Assembly: GCF_900114565.1 (NCBI RefSeq)
Contig: NZ_FOTM01000016.1
Location: forward strand, 21,574-85,573
Origin: Leifsonia sp. CL147
GTDB lineage: Bacteria > Actinomycetota > Actinomycetes > Actinomycetales > Microbacteriaceae
Direction of reading: 5' to 3'
Length of the DNA stretch: 64,000 bases
This document shows positions 24,561 through 35,470 of the stretch, piece by piece. Position 1 is the stretch's first letter; each line of letters opens with the position of its first letter. Made by a program: the position numbers and the translations under genes. The notes below the pieces were generated by a model, which saw nothing but the letters and a program-made list of their open reading frames with translations, did no database searches and was not told where the DNA came from.

Positions 24561-25640
24561 GTGACAACAGCCAGCATCGCCCCGAACCCGTACGGATGGG
24601 TCCGCCACGTGGTGGCCCGCCTGGTCATCGGAGCGCTGATCGCCGCCGCCCTGATCGGCGTCTACGCGGTGGTCCTCGGCCGCTTCGACGAGACGTGCTG
24701 GCGGCTCATCGGCACGGTCGCCCTCTTCGTCTTCGTCGCCCTGATCTCCTGGTACGACGCCGATATCTCCGCTCGCCGCGCCGCCTGGTTCGGCGCGGTG
24801 AGCGTGGTCACCTCCGTGTACCTGTTCGGCGTCGGCCTGTGGAAAGTGTGGTCGCCCACCTGGCAGATCGACGACCGCGGCGGTCCCGCCTGGTACGCCC
24901 CCTGGTGGGAGCCGTTCGCCTGGTTCCTGCTCGTGCTCGTCACCCGCGCGGGGCTGCTGCACATCCACCTGGTGCTGAACACCCAGCGCCGGTTCACCGG
25001 CCCCCTCATGAGCAAGGTGACCGTCGCCACCCTCGCGCTCGTCGGACTCCTCACCGCGGGCCTGTCGCTGCCGCTCATCTGGACCCGCGTCGACTTCGGC
25101 GAGACGTACTGGCGCCTGCTGGCGGTGGTGGCGATTCTGGATGCGCTGGGCACGGTCCTCATCCCGCTCACGTACTCGCTCTTCGGGCCCAAGCGCCAGC
25201 ATCCCGCGCCCTTCGCGCCGCCTGCGGCCTTCGCGCCGCCTGCGCCCTTCGCGCCGCCTGCGCCCTTCGCGCCGCCTGCGCCCCTCTCGCCTCCTGCGCC
25301 CCTCTCGCCGCAGCCCGCGCCCTTCGAGCGGCAGTCTGCGGCCTTCGCGCCGCAGCCCGCGCCCTTCGCGCCGCAGCCTGGGGCCTTCGCGGCGGATCCG
25401 GCGGGGACCTTCCCCAGCCCGGCTCCGTTCGAGCCCTCTCGCTCGCCCGGCCCGTCCGTATATTCATCGTCCGCCCCGGCGGCCGGCGGAGCCGATCCTG
25501 CGGCGCCATCCGTCTCCCCGTATCCGCGTCTCGACGCTCAGGGCGGACTCCGCCTCGAATGGCCTCGCTACATCAACGGCACACCGCTCCCGGCGCGCCC
25601 GGACGGCTCTCCCGACTTCACCGGCGTCGCCGGCTACTGA
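24561..25640 (+). CDS. Membrane protein with Pro-rich repeat tail
   Basis: A 359-residue protein. Residues ~15-210 have five or six hydrophobic spans (VARLVIGALIAAALIGVYAVVL first). Residues ~215-300 are direct repeats of PAPFAPPAPFAPP and QPAPFAPQ, and the end is a Pro/Ser-rich cytoplasmic tail. The family is not recognised. The repeats come from a short GC-rich DNA repeat (25205-25400) and could vary in copy number. The GTG start has GGAGG four bases ahead. A stop-rich leader separates it from the divergent MFS gene. Confidence 0.65.
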   Translation: MTTASIAPNPYGWVRHVVARLVIGALIAAALIGVYAVVLGRFDETCWRLIGTVALFVFVALISWYDADISARRAAWFGAVSVVTSVYLFGVGLWKVWSPTWQIDDRGGPAWYAPWWEPFAWFLLVLVTRAGLLHIHLVLNTQRRFTGPLMSKVTVATLALVGLLTAGLSLPLIWTRVDFGETYWRLLAVVAILDALGTVLIPLTYSLFGPKRQHPAPFAPPAAFAPPAPFAPPAPFAPPAPLSPPAPLSPQPAPFERQSAAFAPQPAPFAPQPGAFAADPAGTFPSPAPFEPSRSPGPSVYSSSAPAAGGADPAAPSVSPYPRLDAQGGLRLEWPRYINGTPLPARPDGSPDFTGVAGY

Positions 25641-25704
25641 CCCGCTCCGTCGCCGTCACATCCTCAGCGGAGGGACCCACTTCCCGTCGCCCCCCACTTC
25701 TTCG

Positions 25705-25765
25705 TCGAAGTGCTCGTCGTTGCAGGCGACACGCCGGACGGCCCTGCAACAACGAGCACCTCGGC
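25705..25765. repeat. GAAGTGCTCG palindromic element, copy 1
   Basis: TCGAAGTGCTCGTCGTTGCA and its near-complement TGCAACAACGAGCACCTCG enclose GGCGACACGCCGGACGGCC. It lies in the convergent gap 25641-26069, with copy 2 exactly 150 bases further on. (GGAG)n-type low complexity fills the rest of the gap. Confidence 0.85.
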
Positions 25766-25854
25766 GGAGGTGCGGAGGGGTCGCAGGGAAGGAGGGGGCG
25801 GAGGGACGGAGGGACGGAGGGACGGACGGAGCGGGCGGACACCCCCACTTCTTC

Positions 25855-25916
25855 GCCGAAGTGCTCGTCGTTGCAGGCGACACGCCGGACGGCCCTGCAA
25901 CAACGAGCACCTCGGC
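25855..25916. repeat. GAAGTGCTCG palindromic element, copy 2
   Basis: Identical to copy 1 at almost every base, including the loop. Both copies are preceded by CCCCACTTCTTCG and followed by GGAGG-rich runs, so the whole unit of ~75 bases was duplicated. Confidence 0.85.
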
Positions 25917-26069
25917 GGAGGGACGGAGGGACGGAGGGGCGGAGGTGCGGAGGGGTCGCAGGGAAGGAGGGGGCGGAGGGACGGAGGCGCGGGTACCCCG
26001 CACCCCGCCCGACGCCGAGCTGGTCGCGGTCACCGTGCCCGACCCCGCACCCCCGACCCCGCGCGCAGC

Positions 26070-26804
26070 TCAGCGAGCGGCAGGCAGGCTGTACACCGTC
26101 CCGCTGTGATCGTCGCCGCGCACCTGGCGGTGCAGGTTCTCCATGGTGACGTCGAGCTGGTTCGCCGTCACCGCGGCCGCCGTCAGGTCGCGCAGCAGAC
26201 CCGCCGGGACCTCGCCGTCGTACTTGTAGTAAATCTTGTGCTCGAGGCTGGCCCAGAAGTCCATGGCGACCGTCCGCAGCTGGATCTCGACCGGCACCAG
26301 CACCGGACCGTCGCTGAGGAACACCGGCACCTCGACGATGACGTGGAGGCTCTTGTAGCCGTTGGGCTTGGGGTGCGCGATGTAGTCCTTCAGGCGCAGC
26401 ACCCGCACATCCTCCTGGGCGGTGAGCAGGTCGAACACGCGGTAGACGTCCGATACGAAGCTGCAGACGATGCGGATGCCGGCGATGTCGGTGATCGCCT
26501 CGCGGATGGCGTCGAAGCTCGGCTCGCAGTTCTTCCGGATCACCTTCTGCTCGATGCTCTCGGGCGACTTGAGACGGCTGGCGATGTGCTCGATCGGGTT
26601 GTAGTCGTGCAGTTCGGCGAACTCCTCGCGCAGGATGCTCACCTTGGTCGAGATCTCGTCGATGCCGAACTTGTACGGCATGATGAACCGCGCGAAATCG
26701 TCCCGGAACGCCTGCACCTCGCTCAGCGTGGCGGGGTCGATGCTCTGAAGCGCCTCGATGGCGCGGGTCGAGAGGAGCGGCGCGGCGACGGGGTCCGTTT
26801 CCAT
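26070..26804 (-). CDS. Small RelA/SpoT-type (p)ppGpp synthetase
   Basis: A 244-residue single-domain protein of the small alarmone synthetase kind. Motifs include the substrate helix EQKVIRKNCEPSFDAIREAITDIAGIRIVC, DYIAHPKPNGYKSLHVIVEV (the G-loop/NGYKSLH signature), VEIQLRTVAMDFWASLEHKIYYK and a C-terminal helix. It should make pppGpp/ppGpp from GTP or GDP and ATP under stress. There is no hydrolase (HD) domain and no TGS/ACT regulatory part. The ATG at 26804 is preferred; an earlier in-frame Met (26885) would lie in a 20-bp tandem repeat. Confidence 0.88.
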   Translation of the reverse strand: METDPVAAPLLSTRAIEALQSIDPATLSEVQAFRDDFARFIMPYKFGIDEISTKVSILREEFAELHDYNPIEHIASRLKSPESIEQKVIRKNCEPSFDAIREAITDIAGIRIVCSFVSDVYRVFDLLTAQEDVRVLRLKDYIAHPKPNGYKSLHVIVEVPVFLSDGPVLVPVEIQLRTVAMDFWASLEHKIYYKYDGEVPAGLLRDLTAAAVTANQLDVTMENLHRQVRGDDHSGTVYSLPAAR

Positions 26805-26853
26805 GGATCCGACGCTAGCGACGGTGCTTGTGCGGTCGGTGTGAATCGCGACC

Positions 26854-26927
26854 CGGACGGCACACCGGATGCAGGGACGGCACACCGGATGCCCGGACGG
26901 AACACCGGATGCCCGGACGGCACAGGG
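26854..26927. repeat. 20-bp tandem repeat upstream of the alarmone synthetase
   Basis: Three and a half copies of GGACGGCACACCGGATGCCC with exact 20-base spacing (26861, 26881, 26901, 26921). It lies between the synthetase start and the heat-shock promoter. Confidence 0.85.
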
Positions 26928-26948
26928 AATACCACCCCACCCTCCAAA

Positions 26949-26969
26949 GTTGAGTCACGTGTACTCAAG
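26949..26969 (+). promoter_or_regulatory. HAIR operator (HspR site) 1 of dnaK
   Basis: GTTGAGT, seven bases, ACTCAAG. This matches the HspR-associated inverted repeat (CTTGAGT-N7-ACTCAAG) except for the first base. Confidence 0.88.
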
Positions 26970-26985
26970 TTTGAGGTCCGGCGTC

Positions 26986-27033
26986 TTGACACCATCCCGC
27001 GTGGATGACAGTCTTGAGTCGTCGAGGCTCAAG
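26986..27033 (+). promoter_or_regulatory. dnaK promoter region with HAIR operator 2
   Basis: TTGACA at 26986-26991 is a good -35 candidate. The second HAIR site, CTTGAGT-CGTCGAG-GCTCAAG, spans 27013-27033, at or just after the expected -10. HspR bound at both sites would block transcription of the whole chaperone operon; DnaK is the known co-repressor of HspR in actinobacteria. Confidence 0.78.
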
Positions 27034-27087
27034 TCTTGACCGCAGACTTTCACGGCATCCAGCCAGCAACAAAGGAGAGAAGCACAC

Positions 27088-28962
<1,875 letters not shown>

Positions 28963-28964
28963 CG

Positions 28965-29630
28965 ATGTCGGACCAGAACGGAGGCTCCCAGGAGCCGGAA
29001 CGCGAGGAGCCGGTCGTCCGCGACAAGCGGAGGATCGACCCCGAGACCGGGAAGGTCCGGCAGCCGGAGGGTGAGCAGAAGCCCGAGGAGGCCGGCGAGC
29101 ACGACCTCGCACACGAGGAGCTCGTGGACGTCGGACCGGCCGAGAGCGAAGACGAGGAGACCATCCTCAGCGATGACGACCTCGACATCCTCTCCGGGCA
29201 GACGACCGCCGAGCAGCTCGCCGCCGAGCGCCTCGCCGACCTCCAGCGGGTGACCGCGGAGTACGCGAACTACCGCAAGCGCACGGAGGCGAACCGCGAG
29301 CTCGAACGCGAGCGCGCGGTCGGCGACGCCGTGAAGGGGCTCATCCCGGTGCTCGACGACCTCGAGCGGGCCGAGAAGCACGGCGATCTGGGCGAGGGGT
29401 CCGCCTTCACCACGATCGCGGCGAAGCTCCGCACAGCGGTCGAGCGGCTCGGGCTCACGCCGTACGGCGAGAAGGGCGAGCCCTTCGACCCGCAGATCCA
29501 CGAGGCGATCTTCCAGCAGCCGACCCCCGACGTGACGGCCGACACCGTCGCCGAGGTGGTCGAGACGGGCTACCGCCTGGGCTCGACCATCGTCCGGGTG
29601 GCGAAGGTCGTCGTCTCGGTGCCGGCCTGA
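28965..29630 (+). CDS. grpE: Nucleotide exchange factor GrpE
   Basis: A 221-residue protein. The first ~80 residues are a charged, disordered extension. A long helix follows (LADLQRVTAEYANYRKRTEAN), then the beta domain (GLTPYGEKGEPFDPQIHEAI, GYRLGSTIVRVAKVVVS). It releases ADP from DnaK. It begins two bases after the dnaK stop and its ribosome site lies in the dnaK end. The N-terminal extension is longer than in E. coli but common in actinobacteria. Confidence 0.96.
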   Translation: MSDQNGGSQEPEREEPVVRDKRRIDPETGKVRQPEGEQKPEEAGEHDLAHEELVDVGPAESEDEETILSDDDLDILSGQTTAEQLAAERLADLQRVTAEYANYRKRTEANRELERERAVGDAVKGLIPVLDDLERAEKHGDLGEGSAFTTIAAKLRTAVERLGLTPYGEKGEPFDPQIHEAIFQQPTPDVTADTVAEVVETGYRLGSTIVRVAKVVVSVPA

Positions 29631-29647
29631 CCCGGAGTGAGCGCGCC

Positions 29648-29681
29648 GCGGAGCGGCGGGACCACGGTCCCGCCGCTCCGC
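29648..29681 (+). terminator. Strong hairpin between grpE and dnaJ
   Basis: A perfect 16-bp inverted repeat (GCGGAGCGGCGGGACC and its complement) with only two loop bases (AC). No U-run follows, so it is more likely an attenuator or an mRNA-processing/stability hairpin than a full terminator. It could lower dnaJ-hspR expression relative to dnaK-grpE. Confidence 0.6.
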
Positions 29682-29759
29682 TCGCGGTGCACGCCGGGTT
29701 CGTGCAGACTTCATGCACGGTCCACGACATTATTCACAGAGAACGGAAGGGAGGCGCCC

Positions 29760-30761
29760 GTGGCTAGCCAGGACTGGTTCGACAAGGACTTCTACAAGGT
29801 CCTTGGCGTCTCCAAGGACGTCAGCGACGCAGACCTCAAGAAGACCTACCGCAAGCTGGCGCGCAAGTACCACCCCGACTCCAACCCTGGCGACACCGCC
29901 GCGGAGGCGAAGTTCAAGGAGATCAGCGAGGCCTACTCGGTCCTCAGCGATCCCGAGGAGCGCAAGGAGTACGACCAGATCCGCGCAATGGGCTCCGGTG
30001 CCCGGTTCACCGCGCCCGGTTCGGGTGCGCAGGGCGGCTTCGACGACGTCTTCGGCGGGATGTTCGGCCAGGGCGGCGGGCAGCGGCAGTACTTCACGAA
30101 TGCGGGAGGATACCCGCAGGGCGGCGACTTCGACGACGTGTTCGGCGGGCTGTTCGGCAACGGCCGCTTCGGTTCCACGACCGGCGGCTACCGCGGCTAC
30201 GGCGGACCGACGCGCGGCCGCGACGTGACGGCGCACACGACCATCGACTTCGTCACCGCCACCAAGGGCGAGACGATCACGCTGCAGGCGTCGGACGGCA
30301 AGCCGATCAAGGTGAAGATCCCGGCCGGCGTCGCCGACGGCCAGAAGATCAAGCTGCGCGGCAAGGGGCAGCCGAGCCCGGACGGGGGCGAGGCGGGCGA
30401 CATCGTGCTGACCGTGTCCGTCCGAAAGCATCCCGTCTTCGAGCGCGACGGCCTGAACCTGCGGGTCAACGTGCCCGTGACGTTCACGGAGGCCGCGCTC
30501 GGCGCGACCATCGAGGTTCCGACGCTCGGCGGCGATCCCGTCCGGCTGCGCGTGGCGCCCGGGACCCCGAGCGGCCGCGTGCTGCGGGTGAAGGGCCGGG
30601 GAGTGGAGACCAGCAAGGGCACCGGCGACCTGCTCGCGGTCGTCCAGGTGGCCGTCCCGTCGCACCTGTCGGGCGAGGCGAAGGAGGCCCTGGAGGCGTT
30701 CGCCGCCAAGCTGCCCGAGGAGAATCCCCGCGACGACCTCCTGGCCAAGGCCCGGACCTGA
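29760..30761 (+). CDS. dnaJ: DnaJ/CbpA-type co-chaperone without zinc finger
   Basis: A 333-residue Hsp40. The J domain (residues 5-75) has [16 protein letters not shown] with the essential HPD. A Gly/Phe-rich region follows (about 80-160, with a repeated GGFDDVFGG motif), then the two C-terminal beta-barrel domains ([19 protein letters not shown] onward). The four CxxCxGxG zinc repeats of class I DnaJ are absent, so it is class II. It stimulates the DnaK ATPase. The GTG at 29760 has GGAAGGGAGG upstream. Confidence 0.92.
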   Translation: MASQDWFDKDFYKVLGVSKDVSDADLKKTYRKLARKYHPDSNPGDTAAEAKFKEISEAYSVLSDPEERKEYDQIRAMGSGARFTAPGSGAQGGFDDVFGGMFGQGGGQRQYFTNAGGYPQGGDFDDVFGGLFGNGRFGSTTGGYRGYGGPTRGRDVTAHTTIDFVTATKGETITLQASDGKPIKVKIPAGVADGQKIKLRGKGQPSPDGGEAGDIVLTVSVRKHPVFERDGLNLRVNVPVTFTEAALGATIEVPTLGGDPVRLRVAPGTPSGRVLRVKGRGVETSKGTGDLLAVVQVAVPSHLSGEAKEALEAFAAKLPEENPRDDLLAKART

Positions 30762-30763
30762 CC

Positions 30764-31177
30764 ATGGACGAGAACAGCCAGGTCTTCGTGATCTCGATCG
30801 CGGCGGAGCTCGCGGGCATGCACCCGCAGACGCTCCGGCAGTACGACCGGCTGGGACTCGTCAGCCCCAGCCGGACGGCCGGCAAGTCGCGCCGCTACTC
30901 GGTGCGCGACATCGCGAAGCTGCAGGAGATCGCGCGCCTCGGCTCCGAGGGCGTGAGCCTGGAGGGCATCCGCCGCATCCTGGAGCTCGAAGACCAGGTG
31001 ACCGAGCTCCGCGGCCGGGTCCGCGAGCTGGAGGCTGCGCTCGCCGACGAGCTGCTCAACCGCCCGGGCCGCCGCGTGTTCGCGGCCGGCTCCGAGGGCG
31101 AGGTCGTGTCGATGCGCGCCGGAACGCGCGTCCGCCGCAGCAACCAGCTCGTCGTCTGGCGTCCCCTGGAGCGCTGA
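30764..31177 (+). CDS. hspR: Heat-shock repressor HspR (MerR family)
   Basis: A 137-residue MerR-type regulator. The HTH reads FVISIAAELAGMHPQTLRQYDRLGLVSP, followed by the wing (TAGKSRRYSVRDIAKLQEIARL) and a coiled-coil helix (EDQVTELRGRVRELEAAL). HPQTLRQYDRLGL is diagnostic for HspR. It binds HAIR sites; two lie before dnaK and one before clpB in this window, giving a self-limiting loop. It starts two bases after the dnaJ stop. Confidence 0.96.
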   Translation: MDENSQVFVISIAAELAGMHPQTLRQYDRLGLVSPSRTAGKSRRYSVRDIAKLQEIARLGSEGVSLEGIRRILELEDQVTELRGRVRELEAALADELLNRPGRRVFAAGSEGEVVSMRAGTRVRRSNQLVVWRPLER

Positions 31178-31186
31178 CCCCGGCCC

Positions 31187-31256
31187 GCCGCATCCCGCCA
31201 GCCGCATCCCGCCAGTCGCATCCCGCCTGTCGCGTCCCGCCTGTCGCGTCCCGCCA
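31187..31256. repeat. 14-bp tandem repeat after hspR
   Basis: Five consecutive copies of GCCGCATCCCGCCA and close variants. It directly precedes a palindromic element. Confidence 0.8.
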
Positions 31257-31260
31257 GGGC

Positions 31261-31322
31261 GCCGAAGTGCTCGCAGTTGCGGCGCGACACGGCGTGTCGG
31301 CTGCAACTACGAGCACTTCGGC
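31261..31322. repeat. GAAGTGCTCG palindromic element between convergent genes
   Basis: GCCGAAGTGCTCGCAGTTGC and GCAACTACGAGCACTTCGGC pair with one mismatch around a GACACGGCGTGTC loop that is itself a small hairpin. It lies between hspR and the convergent phosphodiesterase gene. It may act as a two-way terminator. Confidence 0.85.
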
Positions 31323-31395
31323 AGAGGTCCCAGCGGGGGACGCGGGGGACGGGACGCGGGGACGGGACGCGGGGCGGGGACGGGGACGGGACGGG

Positions 31396-33081
31396 CTAGC
31401 GCTCCGAGGGGAGGGGCTTGGTGCCCTCGATGCGGACGGCCTGGAGGGCGTGCGGGTCGAGGCCGAGCTCGGCGAGGATGGTCGGCGCGATCTGCGTCGT
31501 CTCGACCGGAGCGCCGATCCGCTTGCCGTGGCGGGCGTCCGGAGTCGACACGAGGATCGGGACCGTGCGGTCGTCCGCCGCGGCTCCGCCGTGCTCGGCG
31601 ATCTTGGAGGTGCCGCCGGTGTACACGACGCCGGTCTGGGCGATGCCCAGGACGCTCGGGATGCGCGCGTCCGAGACCGAGGTGCCGAAGTACTTCGCCA
31701 CACCCGAACCCGCGTAGATCGTCGTCAGTCCGGAGGAGGCCACCGAGATGGGCGCCTTCGTGATCGTGTCGCCCGCTGCGCTGTGCGTCGCCAGGTACTG
31801 CTTGGCGAAGTCGGCCGCCGCCTGCGAGTGGTCGCTCAGCCACAGCTGCATGATGTCGTCGTCGGTGGCGAAGGCGACGAGCGCTCCCGCACCCGGGTGG
31901 GCGGCGGTCCAGGCGGCGTCGAGGCCGTCGATGATCGGGCCGTCGTCCACGCGCTTGAGCGCGGCCGGGTCGGTCGGCGACTGGCCGTGCTTGGCCGAGA
32001 CGATGACGGTCGTGTCGCGGTCGTGGCCGGTCTTCTTCAGTTCGGCCGTGAACTTCGCGAGTGACGCATCCACGAAGTCCAGCGCCTTGCTCATCAGCGG
32101 GCCGGGCGTGGTGCCGCCGGCGAGGTACCCGCCGGTCAGGCCGTCCGAGGTCGGCAGCTTCTGCGCGGTGGAGACCGACTGGAAGTTCAGGCCGAAGATG
32201 GCGGGGACGGGCTCCGCGGTGGTGCCGGAGTGGTCCTTGCCGTCGATCTCGTTGAGCACCGCCGCGACCTTGTAGCCGTCGTACTGCTGCGTCGCGGCGT
32301 TGTCCGTGGTCCAGTCGCCGCTGAACGGCGCTGGGGCGATGCTGTTGATCTCCGGCGTGAACAGGTCGTCCACACCGGCGCCCGACGGACCGTTCAGGAT
32401 CTCGTAAGCCGGGTGCTTGTCGCTCCAGGCGGTCCGCAGCCCGGCCTGCTTCGCGACCTCGAACACCGTGTTCACCTTCAGGTACTGGTGCGGGTAGACG
32501 GGCTTGCACGTCGCCGGATCGACCGGCAGGGCCGCCGGATCGAGGAGGGATGCGGGCGAGCCGGTCATCGACAGGATGCTGCCGGGCAGGCCGCTGAGTC
32601 CTTGCCCGGCGTCGATGCTGTTCTGGTCGGTGTCCGCCGCCTCGGTGAAGGCGACCTCGGCTCCCGGCTTCGCATTCGTGCAGTCGGTGGTGCCCGCGGG
32701 CAGCAGCGCCCGGTTGTAGGTGTCGTCGTAGTACACGCCGGTCGTGCCGGGGTTTCCGCCGGTGACCTGGGCCACCATGCCCGGGAACGAGTCGGACGGG
32801 ACGGGCGTGACGGCGTTCGTGAAATCGGTCCCGCGGTGTGCCAGCGCGGCGAGGGCGGATGCGGGATGCGTCGTGACGTACCAGTCCAGGTCCTTCTGGT
32901 GCAGGCCGTCGACGGAGATCAGGAGGACGTGCTTGGCGTCCGCGCGGCCACTGCCGCCGTGGCCCTGTCCCTCGTCGGCGAGCCCGGGCGCGGCTGCGGC
33001 GCCGGCGAGCAGAGCGCCTCCGGCGAGGGCGGCGCAGAGGGCGATGGCGCGGGAACCGGCCGTCCGTCTGGTGGAGAGCAT
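31396..33081 (-). CDS. Secreted alkaline-phosphatase-fold phosphodiesterase
   Basis: A 561-residue protein with a signal peptide (basic start, GSRAIALCAALAGGALLAGA, probable cleavage after GLADE-region Ala). The catalytic fold is that of type I phosphodiesterase/nucleotide pyrophosphatases: HVLLISVDGLHQKD for the first metal site, VPSDSFPGMVAQVTGGNPGTTG with the nucleophile Ser/Thr, and VIVSAKHGQSP with a metal His. It likely hydrolyses an extracellular phosphodiester or nucleotide. The ATG at 33081 has AAAGG six bases upstream; ATG at 33087 is the alternative. Confidence 0.82.
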   Translation of the reverse strand: MLSTRRTAGSRAIALCAALAGGALLAGAAAAPGLADEGQGHGGSGRADAKHVLLISVDGLHQKDLDWYVTTHPASALAALAHRGTDFTNAVTPVPSDSFPGMVAQVTGGNPGTTGVYYDDTYNRALLPAGTTDCTNAKPGAEVAFTEAADTDQNSIDAGQGLSGLPGSILSMTGSPASLLDPAALPVDPATCKPVYPHQYLKVNTVFEVAKQAGLRTAWSDKHPAYEILNGPSGAGVDDLFTPEINSIAPAPFSGDWTTDNAATQQYDGYKVAAVLNEIDGKDHSGTTAEPVPAIFGLNFQSVSTAQKLPTSDGLTGGYLAGGTTPGPLMSKALDFVDASLAKFTAELKKTGHDRDTTVIVSAKHGQSPTDPAALKRVDDGPIIDGLDAAWTAAHPGAGALVAFATDDDIMQLWLSDHSQAAADFAKQYLATHSAAGDTITKAPISVASSGLTTIYAGSGVAKYFGTSVSDARIPSVLGIAQTGVVYTGGTSKIAEHGGAAADDRTVPILVSTPDARHGKRIGAPVETTQIAPTILAELGLDPHALQAVRIEGTKPLPSER

Positions 33082-33319
33082 CAGCATCCTTTCGAGCGGC
33101 CCACCCCCGGCCGGGGGTGGTTCGAACCGTGCTCGATCCTGTCGGCGCGCCACTGCCGGCGCCATGCGCGCGAGCGAGTGCTCGTCGAAGGTTCACGCTG
33201 CATTCACCGCACGGGGGACGCCTCGAAGCGCGCTCCCAGGCTGGCGGAGGCGAGCCTGTGGGTCCGCTCAGGCGGCGGCCGCGGCGGCCGCGGCGGACGC
33301 GGGGGCCGTGGGGGCCGCG

Positions 33320-33420
33320 GCCGTCTCGCGCTCGCCTCGGTGCCGTCTCGCGCTCGCCTCGGTGCCGTCTCACGCTCGCCTCGGTGCCGTCTCGCGCCCC
33401 CGGTGCCGTCTCGCGCCCCG
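33320..33420. repeat. 22-bp tandem repeat in the gap 33082-33577
   Basis: Three full and two shortened copies of a 22-base unit (GCCGTCTCGCGCTCGCCTCG plus GT). (GGC/GGA)n low complexity precedes it and the palindromic element follows. No gene is seen in this 496-base gap. Confidence 0.8.
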
Positions 33421-33434
33421 GAGCCGCCCCAGGC

Positions 33435-33496
33435 GCCGAAGTGCTCGTAGTTGCAGGGCGACACGGCGTGTCGGCTGTAACTACGAGCACTTCGGC
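33435..33496. repeat. GAAGTGCTCG palindromic element downstream of the isochorismatase-like gene
   Basis: Two 22-base arms, complementary at all but one position, starting GCCGAAGTGCTCGTAGTTGC, enclose a GACACGGCGTGTC mini-hairpin. It is followed by three GGAGGTCC direct repeats. Confidence 0.87.
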
Positions 33497-33577
33497 GGAG
33501 GTCCGGAGGTCCGGAGGTCCGGAGGCGGGACGGCGAAGCGGGGAGGCAGGGAGGCCTCGCGGCGAGGCGGGGGCGGC

Positions 33578-34315
33578 TCAGAGCGACGAAACGCCCTGGC
33601 CGACGTAGAGGGTGTTCTGGATGCTGTGCGCTTCGCCCGCGGCGATGTCGCGGTCGATCCCGGCCCGCACCTCCCGCATGAGCTTGTGCAGCTCGGCGTG
33701 CTTGCCGGGAACGCGCGCGTGGTGGGTGCTGTCCCAGAGGTTCGACACCGGGAGGGTGTCGCCGGCCTCCACGGCGAGCGTCCACTCCTCGGTGGTCGCC
33801 ACCGCGGCGAACTCCGACTGCATGGTGACCAGGACGCTGCGGTGCAGTGCGTCCGCCGAGATCGCCCCGGCCGCGTTCACGAGGTCGAGCGTCCCGGTCG
33901 CGTCGGAGAGGAATTCGACCGTGAAGCCGAGCTCGGCCGCATCCCGTGCCGTTCCGGCGCAGCAGTGCTGGGTCATGTATCCGGCGATGGCGACCGTGTC
34001 GACGCCGGCCGCGCGCAGCCACTCCTCCAGGTCCGTTCCGGGGAACGCCGAGACGCTGCTCTTGGTGATCACGTGCGCGGGCTTCCGGTGGAGGATCGTC
34101 TCGTGCAGCGCAGCACCCTCCGACCCGCGCGCGAACACCGGCGCGTCCTCCTCTTCGATGTGCTGGACCACGACCACCGGAAGGCCGTGGTCGTCCGCCG
34201 CATCCCAGGCGATCTCGATGTTCGGCAGGGAGGTCATCAGGTCCGGGAAGCAGACCGGCAGGTTGCCCGTGACGTACTCGTTCTGGACATCGATCACGAT
34301 CAGCGCGCGCTTCAT
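33578..34315 (-). CDS. Isochorismatase-family cysteine hydrolase
   Basis: A 245-residue enzyme. The catalytic triad is visible: Asp9 in ALIVIDVQNEYV, Lys85 in VITKSSVSAF and Cys118 in YMTQHCCAGTA. The family hydrolyses isochorismate, nicotinamide, carbamoyl compounds and others, and the substrate cannot be read. It is longer than the usual 180-200 residues because of a C-terminal extension (from ~190: EEWTLAVEAGDTLPV onward). It is divergent from tdh with a 109-base gap. Confidence 0.85.
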   Translation of the reverse strand: MKRALIVIDVQNEYVTGNLPVCFPDLMTSLPNIEIAWDAADDHGLPVVVVQHIEEEDAPVFARGSEGAALHETILHRKPAHVITKSSVSAFPGTDLEEWLRAAGVDTVAIAGYMTQHCCAGTARDAAELGFTVEFLSDATGTLDLVNAAGAISADALHRSVLVTMQSEFAAVATTEEWTLAVEAGDTLPVSNLWDSTHHARVPGKHAELHKLMREVRAGIDRDIAAGEAHSIQNTLYVGQGVSSL

Positions 34316-34424
34316 GGGAGCACTCTAGTGCCGCCCTGCGCGAGTAGGCTGGTGCCGGCCGAACCGCCCACAAGGCGCGCACGCCCACGCGATGAAGCAC
34401 ACCGAGTCCCACGAGGAAGCGACG

Positions 34425-35468
34425 ATGAGAGCCCTGTTCAAGAGGGAGGCCGCGCCCGGCCTCGAGCTGGTCGACGTCCCGGAGCCCGAGATGGGGCCGG
34501 AGGACGTCCGCATCCGCATCCTGCGCACCGGGATCTGCGGGACCGACCTGCACATCCAGCGCTGGGACGAGTGGGCGGCGTCGGCCGTGAAGGCCCCGCT
34601 CATCCCCGGCCATGAGTTCTACGGCCAGGTCATCGACGTCGGGCCGTTCGTCCACGACGTCGCCGTCGGGGACCTGGTGTCCGGCGAAGGCCACATCGTC
34701 TGCGGCACCTGCCGCAACTGCCGCGCCGGCCGCCGGCAGATGTGCATCCGGACGAAGGGCGTCGGCGTGCAGCGCGACGGTGCGTTCGCGGAGCAGCTCG
34801 TGCTCCCGGCGACGAACGTCTGGGTGCACCACAGCGCGATCGAGCCCGAGGTCGGAGCGCTGTTCGACCCGCTCGGCAACGCCGTCCACACCGCGCTGGC
34901 GTTCCCGGTCGTCGGTGAGGATGTGCTGGTCACGGGATGCGGCCCGATCGGCCTGATGGCCATCGCGGTCGCCCGCCACGTCGGCGCACGGTTCATCGTC
35001 GGCACCGACATCAGCGCGGCGCGCCTCGAGCTCGCCCGCGGGATGGGCGCCGACTTCACCGTGGATGTGTCCCAGCACGACATCCATGAGGCCCAGGCCG
35101 CGCTCGGCATGCGCGAGGGATTCGACGTCGGCTTCGAGATGAGCGGTGCTCCGACCGCCCTGCCGTCGATGATCGAGAACATGAACCACGGGGGCCGCAT
35201 CGCGATGCTCGGGCTGCCGTCGCACACGATCGCGATCGACTGGGGCATCGTCGTGACGCACATGCTCACCCTGAAGGGCATCTACGGACGGGAGATGTTC
35301 GAGACCTGGAACGCCATGGGCGCCATGCTGCAGACCTCCGCGACGCTGCACGACGCCATCGCCTCCATCGTCTCCGATCGCTTCCCCGCCCGCGACTGGG
35401 AGAAGGGCTTCGCCGCGGCGGCGGCCGCGGGCGGAGGCAAGGTCATCCTCGACTGGACGGAGGTCTAG
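34425..35468 (+). CDS. tdh: L-threonine 3-dehydrogenase
   Basis: A 347-residue zinc medium-chain dehydrogenase. Catalytic zinc ligands are Cys38 (GICGTDLHI), His63 and Glu64 (PGHEFYG). Four Cys in [16 protein letters not shown] hold the structural zinc. [18 protein letters not shown] binds NAD. It oxidises threonine to 2-amino-3-oxobutyrate, which the next enzyme, Kbl (two bases downstream), cleaves to glycine and acetyl-CoA. The pairing strengthens the assignment over other polyol dehydrogenases. The ATG at 34425 follows GAGGAAG. Confidence 0.93.
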   Translation: MRALFKREAAPGLELVDVPEPEMGPEDVRIRILRTGICGTDLHIQRWDEWAASAVKAPLIPGHEFYGQVIDVGPFVHDVAVGDLVSGEGHIVCGTCRNCRAGRRQMCIRTKGVGVQRDGAFAEQLVLPATNVWVHHSAIEPEVGALFDPLGNAVHTALAFPVVGEDVLVTGCGPIGLMAIAVARHVGARFIVGTDISAARLELARGMGADFTVDVSQHDIHEAQAALGMREGFDVGFEMSGAPTALPSMIENMNHGGRIAMLGLPSHTIAIDWGIVVTHMLTLKGIYGREMFETWNAMGAMLQTSATLHDAIASIVSDRFPARDWEKGFAAAAAAGGGKVILDWTEV

Positions 35469-35470
35469 CC

